Of a DNA stretch of 64,000 nucleotides, positions 18,047-27,369 are shown one piece after another (position 1 is the stretch's first letter; each line of letters opens with the position of its first letter). The stretch spans positions 124,001 to 188,000 of the forward strand of contig NZ_FNRA01000012.1 of NCBI RefSeq assembly GCF_900107535.1. Direction: 5' to 3'. The notes under the pieces are model-generated. The model was not told where the DNA came from. It did not search any database and saw nothing but the letters and a program-made list of their open reading frames with translations. Both the position numbers and the translations under genes were made by a program. Source of the stretch: Pedobacter hartonius. GTDB lineage: Bacteria; Bacteroidota; Bacteroidia; Sphingobacteriales; Sphingobacteriaceae.

Positions 18047-18610
18047 TTAATTCAAATTCGGATTCTGAGGAAACCTGCTGATGTGCGCATATTTGGGTCC
18101 GAGGTGAATAATCACCTCTTTCCATAATTGCTCCTCATCAGCAGAAAATATCATATCTGAATCGTATTGATCCGATACGATCCAGGTATTTCCTTCAAGC
18201 TCATCCTGAAGCTGCTGTTCTCCCCATCCGGAATAACCGACAAAGAATTTCACCTCCTCATGGGTAACAGCCCCCTGCCCGATCAGCGCTTTCAGCGTTT
18301 CGAAATTGCCGCCCCAGTATACCCCTTTTGCAATCTCCTCCCCATCCACAATCCTGTCCGGACAACGATGGATGAAATGTATCGTGTCTGTAGCCACAGG
18401 CCCTCCATAAAATACAGGAAAATTTGCTGCTCCGATATCAGAGATCAGGTCATCCACCATCAGGAGGCTCGGATGGTTGATAACAAATCCAAGTGTCCCA
18501 TTATCACCATGTTCCGTTAACAATACAACAGATCTGGCGAAGTTAGGGTCGCTTAGAAAGGGTTCAGAAATAAGCAGTTTCCCTGCTGAAGGTGTGAGTT
18601 GACTTATCAT
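18047..18610 (-). CDS. YqgE/AlgH family protein
   Basis: A 187-residue member of the UPF0301/DUF179 family, of unknown biochemical role. Family blocks are LISEPFLSDPNFARSVVLL, GTLGFVINHP, FYGGPV and FVGYSGWGEQQL. It is divergent from pdxH. A near-consensus -7 box (TATTTTTC) ends only 3 nt before its ATG, which suggests a leaderless transcript. Confidence 0.92.
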   Translation of the reverse strand: MISQLTPSAGKLLISEPFLSDPNFARSVVLLTEHGDNGTLGFVINHPSLLMVDDLISDIGAANFPVFYGGPVATDTIHFIHRCPDRIVDGEEIAKGVYWGGNFETLKALIGQGAVTHEEVKFFVGYSGWGEQQLQDELEGNTWIVSDQYDSDMIFSADEEQLWKEVIIHLGPKYAHISRFPQNPNLN

Positions 18611-18613
18611 TCT

Positions 18614-18621
18614 GAAAAATA
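18614..18621 (-). promoter_or_regulatory. Near-consensus -7 box 3 nt before the yqgE-like start
   Basis: TATTTTTC on the minus strand matches 7 of 8 of TAnnTTTG counting fixed positions loosely. It ends 3 nt before the ATG at 18610. Confidence 0.4.
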
Positions 18622-18647
18622 CTGATAATTTTAAAAAAACTAAAACC

Positions 18648-18655
18648 TATTTTTG
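18648..18655 (+). promoter_or_regulatory. -7 box 4 nt before the pdxH start
   Basis: TATTTTTG, an exact TAnnTTTG match, is followed by CTGA and then the pdxH ATG. No other in-frame Met lies near the N-terminus, so transcription would begin at or next to the start codon. Confidence 0.6.
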
Positions 18656-18659
18656 CTGA

Positions 18660-19310
18660 ATGGAGCTGACTAAAGAAAGTATTCAAAATTTGAGACAGGA
18701 TTACCGCGCTGCAATACTTGCAGAAACGGATATCGACCAAAATCCTTTTACACAATTTGGCAAATGGTTTAAAGAGGCGCTTGAGGCGCAGTTGTCTGAA
18801 CCGAATGTAATGACACTGGCCACGGCAGACCTCAGCGGAAAACCTTCCGCGCGTATCTTACTGCTGAAAGGCTTTGATGAACAAGGCTTTGTATTTTATA
18901 CCAATTATGCCAGTCAGAAAGGCCGCGAGCTGCAGGAAAACCCGCAGGCGGCAATGGTGTTCTTCTGGGCAGAACTTGAGCGGCAGGTCCGCATAGAAGG
19001 AACGATCGTCAAGGTATCACCGGAAGAATCTACTTCCTATTTCCATTCTCGCCCTGCAGGCAGCCAGATCGGGGCACTGGCCTCCCCGCAAAGTACCATT
19101 ATTCCAAACCGGGAGATACTGGAGAACCGTGTGCAGGAACTTACTGATGCGTATGCAGACAAAGAGGTTCCCCGCCCGGAGCACTGGGGCGGCTATATTT
19201 TACAGCCCATACATATTGAATTCTGGCAGGGACGTTCCAGCAGACTTCATGACAGGATCGCTTACAGCAGCGTAAACGGAGACTGGAAAATTGACAGACT
19301 AGCACCTTAA
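18660..19310 (+). CDS. pdxH: Pyridoxamine 5'-phosphate oxidase
   Basis: A 216-residue FMN enzyme that oxidises pyridoxine or pyridoxamine 5'-phosphate to pyridoxal 5'-phosphate. The FMN and substrate motifs are seen as SARILLLKG, VFYTNYASQKG, SRPAGSQIGALASPQS and the C-terminal WQGRSSRLHDR with WKIDRLAP. Length and both ends match the family. It heads a same-strand row with the 3-hydroxyacyl-CoA dehydrogenase (15 nt gap) and ruvB. Confidence 0.97.
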   Translation: MELTKESIQNLRQDYRAAILAETDIDQNPFTQFGKWFKEALEAQLSEPNVMTLATADLSGKPSARILLLKGFDEQGFVFYTNYASQKGRELQENPQAAMVFFWAELERQVRIEGTIVKVSPEESTSYFHSRPAGSQIGALASPQSTIIPNREILENRVQELTDAYADKEVPRPEHWGGYILQPIHIEFWQGRSSRLHDRIAYSSVNGDWKIDRLAP

Positions 19311-19325
19311 CTAACGCTCAGCATC

Positions 19326-20216
19326 ATGAATAAAATAGCGGTCATCGGATCAGGAACGATGGGAAATGGTATAGCGCATACTTTTGCCCAGTTTGGCTAC
19401 GACGTAAACCTTGTCGACATCTCCCAGGAAGCCTTAAATAAAGGATTAACTACCATTGCCAAAAACATTGACCGTCAGATAGCTAAAGGCAGCCTTACCG
19501 AGGATGACAAGACGGCTATCCTGAACCGGATACATCCCTTCAGCGATTTAAAGGAAGGCGTGGCCGAGGCAGATCTTACTGTGGAGGCGGCTACGGAAAA
19601 CCTGGAACTCAAACTGAAAATCTTCAGACAGCTGGATGCCTACAGTAAAGCTGACGCTATACTGGCCAGCAATACCTCTTCCATTTCAATTACACAGATC
19701 GCCGCAGTGACCAGCAGAGGCAAAAACGTCATCGGCATGCATTTCATGAACCCTGTACCGGTAATGAAACTGGTAGAGGTGATCAGGGGATATGCCACCT
19801 CAGATGAAACCACAGCTGCTGTAATGGACCTCTCCCTGAAACTGGGCAAATCACCGGTTGAGGTAAATGACTACGCCGGATTTATCGCCAACAGGATACT
19901 GATGCCGATGATCAATGAGGCCATCTTCAGCCTCTACGAATGTGTTGCGGGTGTAGAGGAGATCGATACGGTAATGAAGCTGGGTATGGCCCATCCCATG
20001 GGACCGCTGCAGCTGGCAGATTTTATCGGACTGGATGTATGCCTGGCGATCATGAAGGTATTACACGAAGGCTTCGGCAACCCGAAATATGCACCCTGCC
20101 CGCTGCTGGTAAATATGGTGATGGCCGGCAAAAAAGGTATCAAATCAGGCGAAGGATTTTACGATTATTCCAATGGTACCAAAGAAGCGCGGCCAGCTGC
20201 AAAGTTTTTATCTTAA
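19326..20216 (+). CDS. hbd: 3-hydroxybutyryl-CoA (3-hydroxyacyl-CoA) dehydrogenase
   Basis: A 296-residue NAD(P)-dependent dehydrogenase that interconverts 3-hydroxyacyl-CoA and 3-oxoacyl-CoA. The Rossmann motif is GSGTMGNGIAHTF (7-19). The catalytic His lies in GMHFMNPVPVMKLVE and is followed by the family's NDYAGFIANRILMP and GMAHPMGPLQLADFIGLD blocks. Size fits the short single-function form, not a FadB-type fusion. Whether it serves fatty-acid or butanoate metabolism cannot be said from the neighbours. Confidence 0.93.
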   Translation: MNKIAVIGSGTMGNGIAHTFAQFGYDVNLVDISQEALNKGLTTIAKNIDRQIAKGSLTEDDKTAILNRIHPFSDLKEGVAEADLTVEAATENLELKLKIFRQLDAYSKADAILASNTSSISITQIAAVTSRGKNVIGMHFMNPVPVMKLVEVIRGYATSDETTAAVMDLSLKLGKSPVEVNDYAGFIANRILMPMINEAIFSLYECVAGVEEIDTVMKLGMAHPMGPLQLADFIGLDVCLAIMKVLHEGFGNPKYAPCPLLVNMVMAGKKGIKSGEGFYDYSNGTKEARPAAKFLS

Positions 20217-20225
20217 CTTTACAAA

Positions 20226-21248
20226 ATGAATGAAAACCTTGACCCTTCTTCAGAAAGCTTAAGCCCTGGTGAAAGGGATATAGAAAAAGTCCTGCGCCCG
20301 CAGGCCTTTGAAGATTTTACAGGTCAGGAAAAGATCATGGAAAACCTGAAGATATTTGTTAAGGCAGCAAAACTGCGGGGCGAACCTTTAGACCATGTAT
20401 TGCTTCACGGTCCTCCGGGACTGGGGAAAACCACCCTTTCTTATATTGTGGCCAATGAAATGGGCGTAGGTATCAAAGTTACCTCAGGCCCTGTTCTGGA
20501 TAAACCCGGTGACCTGGCTGGTCTGCTGACCAACCTGGAGACCGGAGATATACTGTTTATCGACGAGATCCACCGCCTGAGTCCTCTTGTAGAGGAATAC
20601 CTGTATTCGGCAATGGAAGATTTTAAGATTGACATCATGCTGGAAAGCGGGCCCAATGCCCGCTCGGTTCAGATCACGTTAAATCCCTTTACGCTGGTTG
20701 GAGCCACTACCCGTTCGGGACTGCTCACCGCTCCCCTGCGTGCCCGTTTCGGTATCAATTCCAGGCTGGCCTACTATGACGCCAAACTGCTGACAACCAT
20801 TGTGCTCCGTTCCTCGCAGATCCTGAAAACACCGATCACAGAGGAAGGTGCCTACGAGATTGCCAGAAGAAGCCGCGGTACACCGAGGATTGCAAACGCA
20901 TTGCTCAGACGCACCAGGGATTTCGCACAGATTAAAGGCAATGGCACGATTGATACGGCCATCGCAAAATATGCCCTTACGGCGCTGAATGTGGATGAGC
21001 ACGGGCTGGATGAAATGGACAACAAGATCCTGCTGACGATTATTGATAAATTTAAAGGCGGCCCCGTGGGATTGAAAACCATTGCCACCGCAGTTGGTGA
21101 AGATGAAGGGACAATTGAAGAGGTATATGAACCTTTCCTCATCCAGGAGGGATATATGATGCGTACATCGAGAGGACGGGAAGTAACAGAAGCTGCATAC
21201 AAACACTTGAACAGATCCTACGCGGCGCAGTCAGGGCGTTTGTTTTAA
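20226..21248 (+). CDS. ruvB: Holliday junction DNA helicase RuvB
   Basis: The 340-residue AAA+ motor that drives branch migration with RuvA. Walker A is GPPGLGKTT (62-70), Walker B LFIDEIHRLSP (near 115), sensor GATTRSGLL, and the arginine-finger region PLRARFG, followed by the winged-helix C-terminus. The start lies 9 nt after the hbd stop. A -7-like TAACTTTA overlaps the hbd stop and ends 4 nt before the ATG, so ruvB may also have its own transcript. Confidence 0.97.
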   Translation: MNENLDPSSESLSPGERDIEKVLRPQAFEDFTGQEKIMENLKIFVKAAKLRGEPLDHVLLHGPPGLGKTTLSYIVANEMGVGIKVTSGPVLDKPGDLAGLLTNLETGDILFIDEIHRLSPLVEEYLYSAMEDFKIDIMLESGPNARSVQITLNPFTLVGATTRSGLLTAPLRARFGINSRLAYYDAKLLTTIVLRSSQILKTPITEEGAYEIARRSRGTPRIANALLRRTRDFAQIKGNGTIDTAIAKYALTALNVDEHGLDEMDNKILLTIIDKFKGGPVGLKTIATAVGEDEGTIEEVYEPFLIQEGYMMRTSRGREVTEAAYKHLNRSYAAQSGRLF

Positions 21249-21482
21249 GGGCATTCTGTTGATGTTTCTGCGTTTAAGTTATTTTTTCGCAGGATATGTT
21301 CAGGTAATTCTGGTTCGCAGGATTAAATTATAATAGCTGATTTGAGGTAACAATCCAGTTGATTTTACTTTTTTGACATTCCGGGCATCATTTATGTGTT
21401 GCTCCGCGTAGTCAAGTGTGCCGGCGTGCTTCTGCACGTCAGGCGCCTGTAAGACGCTTTCAAAACAAAACACAGCATACAG

Positions 21483-22991
21483 ATGAACATTGAAACAAGA
21501 AAACTAACCCTTGAGGATTACAACGACCTGAAAGAGTCAATGGAACAGGCGTACGACACGCTTGGCGGACAAATATGGAGTAAACAAACTATTGCAAAGC
21601 TGCTGAAACTTTTTCCTGAAGGACAGTTATGTATCGCTGTTGATGATAAAGTGGTAGCCTGCTCTCTGGCAATCATCGTTGATTATGACGAGTATGGTGA
21701 TAAACATACTTATGAAATGATCACAGGGAAATACACTTTTTCCACGCACGATCCCAATGGAGATACGTTATATGGTATAGAGATATTTGTTTCTCCTGAA
21801 TACCGGGGCCTGCGTTTAGGACGCAGGTTATATGAAGCCAGGAAAGAGCTTTGTGAAAGCCTGAACCTGAAAAGCATCATTGCGGGTGGCCGTATACCGG
21901 GTTACCACGAACATGCAGAGACCCTCAGCCCGAGACAGTATATTGATAAGGTGAAGGCAAAAGAGTTGTATGACCCTACCCTTACCTTTCAGATCTCGAA
22001 TGATTTTCACGTCAGAAAAGTGCTGAAGAACTACCTGCCGGGAGATCATGAATCCAAGGAATTTGCTACGCTGATCGAATGGAACAATATTTATTACCAG
22101 GGCGTTGATGCTTCAGCCCGTTCTGCAAAAACAATCCGCATAGGGTTGGTACAATGGCAAATGCGCCTGTTCCCGGATATGGATGCATTTTATGAGCAGG
22201 TAGAATTTTTTGTAGACGCGGTGAGCGGTTACAAGTCTGACTTCCTGATGTTCCCTGAACTTTTTAACACACCATTGCTGCAGCCTTATAATCATTTGCC
22301 TGAAATGGAGGCGATGCGCAAGCTGGCTGAATTAACGGCAGAAATTGTAGAAAAGATCCAGGAATATGCTGTGTCTTATAATGTAAATATCATATCGGGC
22401 AGTATGCCGATACTGGAAAACAATAAATTGTACAATGCTACCTATCTGTGTCACCGCAGTGGAAAAACCGAAGAATACAGGAAGATCCATATTACGCCAA
22501 ATGAGCAGAAATACTATGGTATGGTGGGTGGCGATAAACTGAAAGTATTTGATACGGACTGCGGAAAGATCGGGATCCTGATTTGTTACGATGTGGAGTT
22601 CCCTGAGCTGAGCAGAATTTATGCAGACCAGGGTATGCAAATCCTCTTTGTGCCTTTCTTAACAGATACCCAAAACGGATATACGCGTGTCAGAAGATGT
22701 GCCCAGGCACGTGCAATTGAGAATGAGTGTTATGTGGCAATTGCAGGCTGCGTAGGGAATTTACCGAAAGTAAATAACATGGATATACAGTTCGCTCAGT
22801 CGGCCGTTTTTACGCCATCTGACTTTGCCTTCCCTACCAACGCGGTAAAGGCAGAAACTACGCCAAATACAGAGATGATGCTTGTAGTGGATGTAGACCT
22901 TCACCTGCTGGATGAATTACACCACTTTGGTACGGTGAAAATATTGAAAGACCGCCGTAAAGATCTTTATGAAGTGAAATTATTGAAATAG
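21483..22991 (+). CDS. Bifunctional GNAT acetyltransferase / carbon-nitrogen hydrolase
   Basis: A 502-residue fusion. Residues 1-190 form a GNAT N-acetyltransferase, with the acetyl-CoA loop in SPEYRGLRLGRRLYEARK. Residues 215-495 form a nitrilase-superfamily amidohydrolase with catalytic E259 (FPELFNTP), K334 (YRKIHITPNE) and C368 (LICYDVEFPE). All three are intact. This fusion is known in several bacterial lineages but its substrate is not established. It ends just before a 20-bp hairpin terminator. Confidence 0.92.
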   Translation: MNIETRKLTLEDYNDLKESMEQAYDTLGGQIWSKQTIAKLLKLFPEGQLCIAVDDKVVACSLAIIVDYDEYGDKHTYEMITGKYTFSTHDPNGDTLYGIEIFVSPEYRGLRLGRRLYEARKELCESLNLKSIIAGGRIPGYHEHAETLSPRQYIDKVKAKELYDPTLTFQISNDFHVRKVLKNYLPGDHESKEFATLIEWNNIYYQGVDASARSAKTIRIGLVQWQMRLFPDMDAFYEQVEFFVDAVSGYKSDFLMFPELFNTPLLQPYNHLPEMEAMRKLAELTAEIVEKIQEYAVSYNVNIISGSMPILENNKLYNATYLCHRSGKTEEYRKIHITPNEQKYYGMVGGDKLKVFDTDCGKIGILICYDVEFPELSRIYADQGMQILFVPFLTDTQNGYTRVRRCAQARAIENECYVAIAGCVGNLPKVNNMDIQFAQSAVFTPSDFAFPTNAVKAETTPNTEMMLVVDVDLHLLDELHHFGTVKILKDRRKDLYEVKLLK

Positions 22992-23003
22992 ACGGATTTC
23001 TTT

Positions 23004-23052
23004 TAAACAAATTGATCCGGCTACATTATCTATAGCCGGATCAATTTGTTTA
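23004..23052. terminator. 20-bp perfect bidirectional hairpin terminator
   Basis: The arms 23004-23023 and 23033-23052 are exactly complementary (core GATCCGGCTA) with a 9-nt loop. An outer pair GACGGA/TCCGTC at 22991-22996 and 23055-23060 extends the stem beyond an internal loop. It lies between the convergent GNAT-nitrilase gene and the 75-residue membrane protein gene. Confidence 0.8.
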
Positions 23053-23062
23053 GGTCCGTCTT

Positions 23063-23290
23063 TTAATTTGTGGATGGACGGTCTTTAAAGAATATCCAGT
23101 AAAGAATAGCAAGGATAATGATCAGGATTGGAATAATCCATTTCATGGTGGGTCCTGCACCTTTGTCATTTTCTTCATTCACAGCCTGTGGCGATGGTCC
23201 GGGATCCTGTTCATGTTTTGCATAATCATGTTCTACCGGTTTTGCGTTCCCATCTGGGCTTTCCGAGTGTTTGGGATCTGTATTTTCCAT
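23063..23290 (-). CDS. Small single-helix membrane protein (75 aa)
   Basis: An unknown protein with a hydrophilic, Pro/Asp/Glu-rich N-terminal half (about 1-48) and one C-terminal membrane helix near 49-67 (WIIPILIIILAILYWIFF) ending in KDRPSTN. It has no signal peptide, so the N-terminal part probably stays in the cytoplasm. It is divergent from queG and convergent with the GNAT-nitrilase gene. Confidence 0.7.
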   Translation of the reverse strand: MENTDPKHSESPDGNAKPVEHDYAKHEQDPGPSPQAVNEENDKGAGPTMKWIIPILIIILAILYWIFFKDRPSTN

Positions 23291-23354
23291 AAGTTTAGAT
23301 TGTGTTTACATTCAGATAACAAAACTATCCTCAAAAGGTTTTCAAACGAAAGCT

Positions 23355-23362
23355 TACCTTTG
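23355..23362 (+). promoter_or_regulatory. -7 box 8 nt before the queG start
   Basis: TACCTTTG matches TAnnTTTG exactly and ends 8 nt before the queG ATG. The predicted 5' leader is therefore a few bases at most. Confidence 0.55.
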
Positions 23363-23370
23363 TACCCGAG

Positions 23371-24327
23371 ATGTATAACAATGCCGCAAAATACAGCCAG
23401 TTGATTAAAGATGAAGCCATACGTTTGGGCTTTATGCAATGCGGTATTGCAAAAGCGGGATTTCTGGAAGAAGAAGCACCCAGGCTGGAAAACTGGCTGA
23501 AGAATAACCATCACGGGCAAATGGAATACATGGAGAACCATTTTGACAAACGGCTTGACCCGCGTTTGCTGGTAGATGATGCCAAATCGGTTATTTCATT
23601 GACGCTAAATTATTTTCCTTCAGAGAGTCAGTCCGACCCTGATGCGCCCAAGATCTCCAAATATGCCTATGGGACAGATTACCATACAGTCATTAAGGAC
23701 AAATTATTCCAGCTGCTCAATTTCATCAATGAAACGATTGGTGCCGTAAGCGGAAGAGCCTTTGTTGATTCCGCTCCTGTGCTCGATCGTGCCTGGGCCA
23801 AACGTGCCGGTATAGGATGGGTGGGAAAAAACAGCAATATCATCAGCAAGAAAAGCGGTTCATTCTTTTTCCTTGCGGAACTGATCATTGATTTAGGCCT
23901 CGCCTATGACGAGCCTTTCCAGACCGACCATTGCGGCAGCTGTACCAGGTGCATTGATGCCTGTCCTACTGAGGCCATCCTTTCGCCCTTCGTGATCGAT
24001 GCAAGAAAATGCATCTCCTATCTCACCATTGAGCTGAAAGACGAAATCCCTAAGAGCTTTGACAAACAGATGGACAACTGGATGTTTGGCTGTGATATCT
24101 GCCAGGATGTTTGTCCCTGGAACAGGTTTTCCGTTCCGCATACAGAACCGGCTTTTCAGCCCGGGGAGAATTTACTGCAGATGAAACGCGAAGACTGGCT
24201 GGATATCACAGAAGATGTATTCAGGCAGATCTTTAAACATTCGGCGGTAAAGCGGACTAAGTTTAAAGGCTTAACCCGCAATATTGATTTCATCAGGCAA
24301 ATTCCCGGTGATAATGCTCCTATTTAA
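23371..24327 (+). CDS. queG: Epoxyqueuosine reductase
   Basis: A 318-residue cobalamin- and Fe-S-dependent enzyme that reduces epoxyqueuosine to queuosine in tRNA, the last step of Q synthesis. The two 4Fe-4S motifs are visible: C188 GSCTRCIDACP, and C241 DICQDVCPWN. The family's AWAKRAGIGWVGKN segment is present. The length is slightly short of some homologues but complete at both ends. Its 3' end overlaps the stop of the M1 peptidase gene by 8 nt in a convergent arrangement. Confidence 0.95.
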   Translation: MYNNAAKYSQLIKDEAIRLGFMQCGIAKAGFLEEEAPRLENWLKNNHHGQMEYMENHFDKRLDPRLLVDDAKSVISLTLNYFPSESQSDPDAPKISKYAYGTDYHTVIKDKLFQLLNFINETIGAVSGRAFVDSAPVLDRAWAKRAGIGWVGKNSNIISKKSGSFFFLAELIIDLGLAYDEPFQTDHCGSCTRCIDACPTEAILSPFVIDARKCISYLTIELKDEIPKSFDKQMDNWMFGCDICQDVCPWNRFSVPHTEPAFQPGENLLQMKREDWLDITEDVFRQIFKHSAVKRTKFKGLTRNIDFIRQIPGDNAPI

Positions 24328-26185
24328 TATTTAAAAAATTATTATTATCGAATTTGTCAGGCACATAGGTGCTGCCAAGTAATATTCTTTTCAGTTTTTT
24401 GGCTGTGGTCAAAGGAATGGTGATCACCTTCTCTCCGTTTTCCCATACACCAATCGTCTGGTGCAGCTTGTCAGTAGAACCATCGGTAAAATATAAATTC
24501 AGATCAACCGGCATTGGTCGCCCGCTTTTGTTTTCAACACGGACCGCATACCCCTCAGCTGTTTTATCCGCAGACAAAAGACCAAGGTCATTCACGCCGC
24601 CATCAAAGAACCAGCGTTTCCAGAACCAGTCCAGATTCTTTCCCGAACCTTCATTCATACTATAGAAAAAATCGAATGGCATCGGATGTTTACCATGCCA
24701 CTGTTCAATATAGTGGTGTAAAGCCTTCGTAAACACTTCATCCCCAAGGTAATCTTTAACGAAAAGGTATCCCAGACCGGGTTTGGGATAAGTATTTGTA
24801 AAGGTACCTGCTCCTTTAAGATCTGTTGTAAAGGTCATGATGGGTGTATCGTTGCCTGAACCCGATGAAATTGCTGTGGCAGAAACCCCGTATTCGTCCA
24901 CTACATCAGGATCAATCATGGGAGAGATCAGCCATTCGCCAATCGTAGCCCATCCTTCGTCCATCCATCCGTATTTGGTCTCATTGATGCCCATATAAAA
25001 AGGAAACATAGTATGGAAGATCTCATGGTCAGTCAGCGTAATCCCATCCTGGCGTTTTCCTGTAGGGTTATCATTGACCATCATCGGGTATTCCATCTGG
25101 TCTAAACCATCGAACACCGTTTCATGTGCATAAGGAAAAGGCCATTTTGGAAATTGGTAACTCATAGACTCCACCGTCTTCCGTGCAAAATCTATCACCT
25201 CGTAATAATCTTTGTGGTCAGCATTAAAAACGGCATCTACGCGTGTCCGTCTGTTTGTTTTCGGATCTACCACCAGGCTGCTGGATTTCCAGAGGTAATG
25301 ATTGCTCAGGGCAAAAACAAAATCGGTGACCTTCTCTGCCTCAAACTTCCAGGTATTCAAATCCTGCTTAGTGGTAATGCGCTGAGCTGCGAGGTCAGCC
25401 GGAGTAATTACATTCACCACAGAATCAACTTTTTCTGCCAGTGCGATCTTTTCGGCAATAGCCGGGCTGAAAACACTTTTCGTATTTTTCAGGTCGCCCG
25501 TAGCCCATAACACATAATCTCCTGGTACAGTCACTGCGGCTTTGAAATTGCAAAAGTCGTTGTAGAATTCAGCTTCACCTAAATAAGGATATTTGTTCCA
25601 GCCATCCACATCATCATAAACTGCTATCCTTGGAAAAAAGTAAGCGATAAAATAAGCACCATCATCTACCTGCCCGGTTCTGGTATGGGATCCTTTATTA
25701 AGCTCATACTGATAGGTGATCGTTAATTTTGCCGTAGCACCCGGTGCAAGGGAAGAAATTGTAGTATGCATATTTGTTCCGTCAATAACAATCGCATCTG
25801 AAGAAATGGTTTTTCCATTGACTTCCATCGCACTGATCTGCATACCATCTCCCTGGTCCTTTTCTGCTATCTTTGAAATTCTCGGAACGCCTTTTTTATA
25901 TAGATTCGGGTAAAGCTTAAACCATAGTTCTTTGAGCGTATCCGGACTCTGGTTTTTATAAACAACCGCAACGGTTCCTTTCAGCATCCGGGATACCGGA
26001 TCGAAATTCACCTTCAGGTCGTAATCCGCAGTATTCTGCCAGTATTTCGCTCCGGGCCCGCCATTCACATTTCTCGTTCCTTTGGTATAAGCCTGCTGTA
26101 TGGCTGCAGGAACAGGCAAAGCCTGCTGGGCAAAAGCAGACAGCCCCATCATATTGATGAGGCCGGCCATTATAAATTTATTCAT
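24320..26185 (-). CDS. M1 family (gluzincin) metallopeptidase
   Basis: An exported zinc aminopeptidase-like protein of about 621 residues. A signal peptide ends in LSAFAQ. The zinc site is HEIFH followed after exactly 18 residues by the third ligand Glu in WMDEGWATIGE, as in M1 peptidases; counted from the longest frame these are H394, E395, H398 and E417. I use ATG 26185, which gives a clean signal peptide; an upstream start at 26206 would overlap the exonuclease gene. No typical GAMEN motif is read with certainty (the equivalent region has GLDQMEYPMM). Confidence 0.9.
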   Translation of the reverse strand: MNKFIMAGLINMMGLSAFAQQALPVPAAIQQAYTKGTRNVNGGPGAKYWQNTADYDLKVNFDPVSRMLKGTVAVVYKNQSPDTLKELWFKLYPNLYKKGVPRISKIAEKDQGDGMQISAMEVNGKTISSDAIVIDGTNMHTTISSLAPGATAKLTITYQYELNKGSHTRTGQVDDGAYFIAYFFPRIAVYDDVDGWNKYPYLGEAEFYNDFCNFKAAVTVPGDYVLWATGDLKNTKSVFSPAIAEKIALAEKVDSVVNVITPADLAAQRITTKQDLNTWKFEAEKVTDFVFALSNHYLWKSSSLVVDPKTNRRTRVDAVFNADHKDYYEVIDFARKTVESMSYQFPKWPFPYAHETVFDGLDQMEYPMMVNDNPTGKRQDGITLTDHEIFHTMFPFYMGINETKYGWMDEGWATIGEWLISPMIDPDVVDEYGVSATAISSGSGNDTPIMTFTTDLKGAGTFTNTYPKPGLGYLFVKDYLGDEVFTKALHHYIEQWHGKHPMPFDFFYSMNEGSGKNLDWFWKRWFFDGGVNDLGLLSADKTAEGYAVRVENKSGRPMPVDLNLYFTDGSTDKLHQTIGVWENGEKVITIPLTTAKKLKRILLGSTYVPDKFDNNNFLNIK

Positions 26186-26195
26186 TAAGGGAATT

Positions 26196-27284
26196 TTATT
26201 TACCAAACTTCATTTTAAGCTGTTCCAGCATATCTGATGTGACATCAACTGCGGGTTTTTCCTTTTTTGGTTGCTGCTGGAAGGGTTTTCTTGGCTGACC
26301 ACCACCCTGTTGTTCCGGGCGGGCGGGCTGAGCAGGCTTAGCGTTAGCAGGATTGGTTCCGGCTGCAGGTTTCGCTGCTTCTGCAAATCTGGTGGCTTCG
26401 GCATGTTTTACGCCTTCGTTGGACCGTACTGCTTCAGTGGATTTTGGCGACTGGTTTTTTGCGGCCCTGGCCAGGTCTTTCTTTTTGTTCCATCTCAGCC
26501 AGATCTCTTCCAGTTTTTTCTTGGTATACAACGGGAAGTCACCTTGTTTCATCCAGGCATAATAGCTTGGCTCTGTATCAAAAACAGACTCTACGGAGCG
26601 GTTTTTATGTTTTCCAAAGTTGAATACCTCTTCGCCTTCTTCGTTAAATACCATTCTGCCGGCAAAGTCAAACGGTTTGTTCATATTCGTGAAGGAATGC
26701 AACGCATCGACATCATTTTTTACCGGCTGCGAAACATTGCCTTGTTTATCTTCAAAATCGGCATTTTCATAACGCTCCAGCTGGGCAAGCAGCACGTGGT
26801 AAGTAGCCGTGATATCAGCTTCTGCGGAGTGTGCGTTAATGATATCCTTATCACAATAGAATTTGTAAGCGGCACGCAGGGTACGTTGTTCCATCTGGTG
26901 GAAAATATTCTGTACATCAACAAACTTTCTGTTGGTCATATCAAAATCTACTCCCGCACGAAGGAATTCTTCAAGCAGGACAGGAATATCAAAGCGGTTG
27001 GAATTGTAACCGGCAAGATCTGCATCACCGATAAATTCAGCCAGCTCTGCCGCCACCTGACTAAATTTAGGTGCAGCTGCAATATGTTCGTCATAGATCC
27101 CGTGGATCAGTGAGGACTGCAGGGGAATAGGCATTTCCGGATGGATGCGCATTGTTTTTACCAGCTCAGATCCATCTGGCATGGCCTTTAATATTGCAAT
27201 TTCAACAATACGATCAGCACCAACATTAACGCCGGTGGTTTCCAGATCGAAAAAAGCAAGAGGGCGGATTAAATTTAATTTCAT
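26196..27284 (-). CDS. DnaQ-like 3'-5' exonuclease with low-complexity tail
   Basis: Residues 1-175 form a DEDDh exonuclease: DLETTG at 13-18, a middle DLAGYNSNRFD block and the HSAEADITAT motif carrying the last His and Asp. Residues 215-260 hold a second small conserved block (GRMVFNEEGEEVFNFGKHKN). A long Ala/Pro/Gln/Lys-rich linker then leads to the C-terminal DVTSDMLEQLKMKFGK. It may act in repair or RNA processing. It precedes the peptidase gene by about 10 nt. Confidence 0.9.
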   Translation of the reverse strand: MKLNLIRPLAFFDLETTGVNVGADRIVEIAILKAMPDGSELVKTMRIHPEMPIPLQSSLIHGIYDEHIAAAPKFSQVAAELAEFIGDADLAGYNSNRFDIPVLLEEFLRAGVDFDMTNRKFVDVQNIFHQMEQRTLRAAYKFYCDKDIINAHSAEADITATYHVLLAQLERYENADFEDKQGNVSQPVKNDVDALHSFTNMNKPFDFAGRMVFNEEGEEVFNFGKHKNRSVESVFDTEPSYYAWMKQGDFPLYTKKKLEEIWLRWNKKKDLARAAKNQSPKSTEAVRSNEGVKHAEATRFAEAAKPAAGTNPANAKPAQPARPEQQGGGQPRKPFQQQPKKEKPAVDVTSDMLEQLKMKFGK

Positions 27285-27369
27285 CAGTATTTTATTTTTT
27301 TGTTGTCAAAGGGCAGGTTAAAACTAGCATTTATTCACACCCTGATTTTATATTGATACAGATTTTATA

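Noticed and set aside
21280..21330. Repeated TTCGCAGGAT in the gap between ruvB and the GNAT-nitrilase gene
   Set aside because: The sequence occurs twice within 40 nt (near 21287 and 21313), but is short and has no other pattern.
26271..27113. 280-residue plus-strand frame opposite the DnaQ-like exonuclease
   Set aside because: Shadow of the exonuclease gene; the DEDDh motifs lie on the minus strand.
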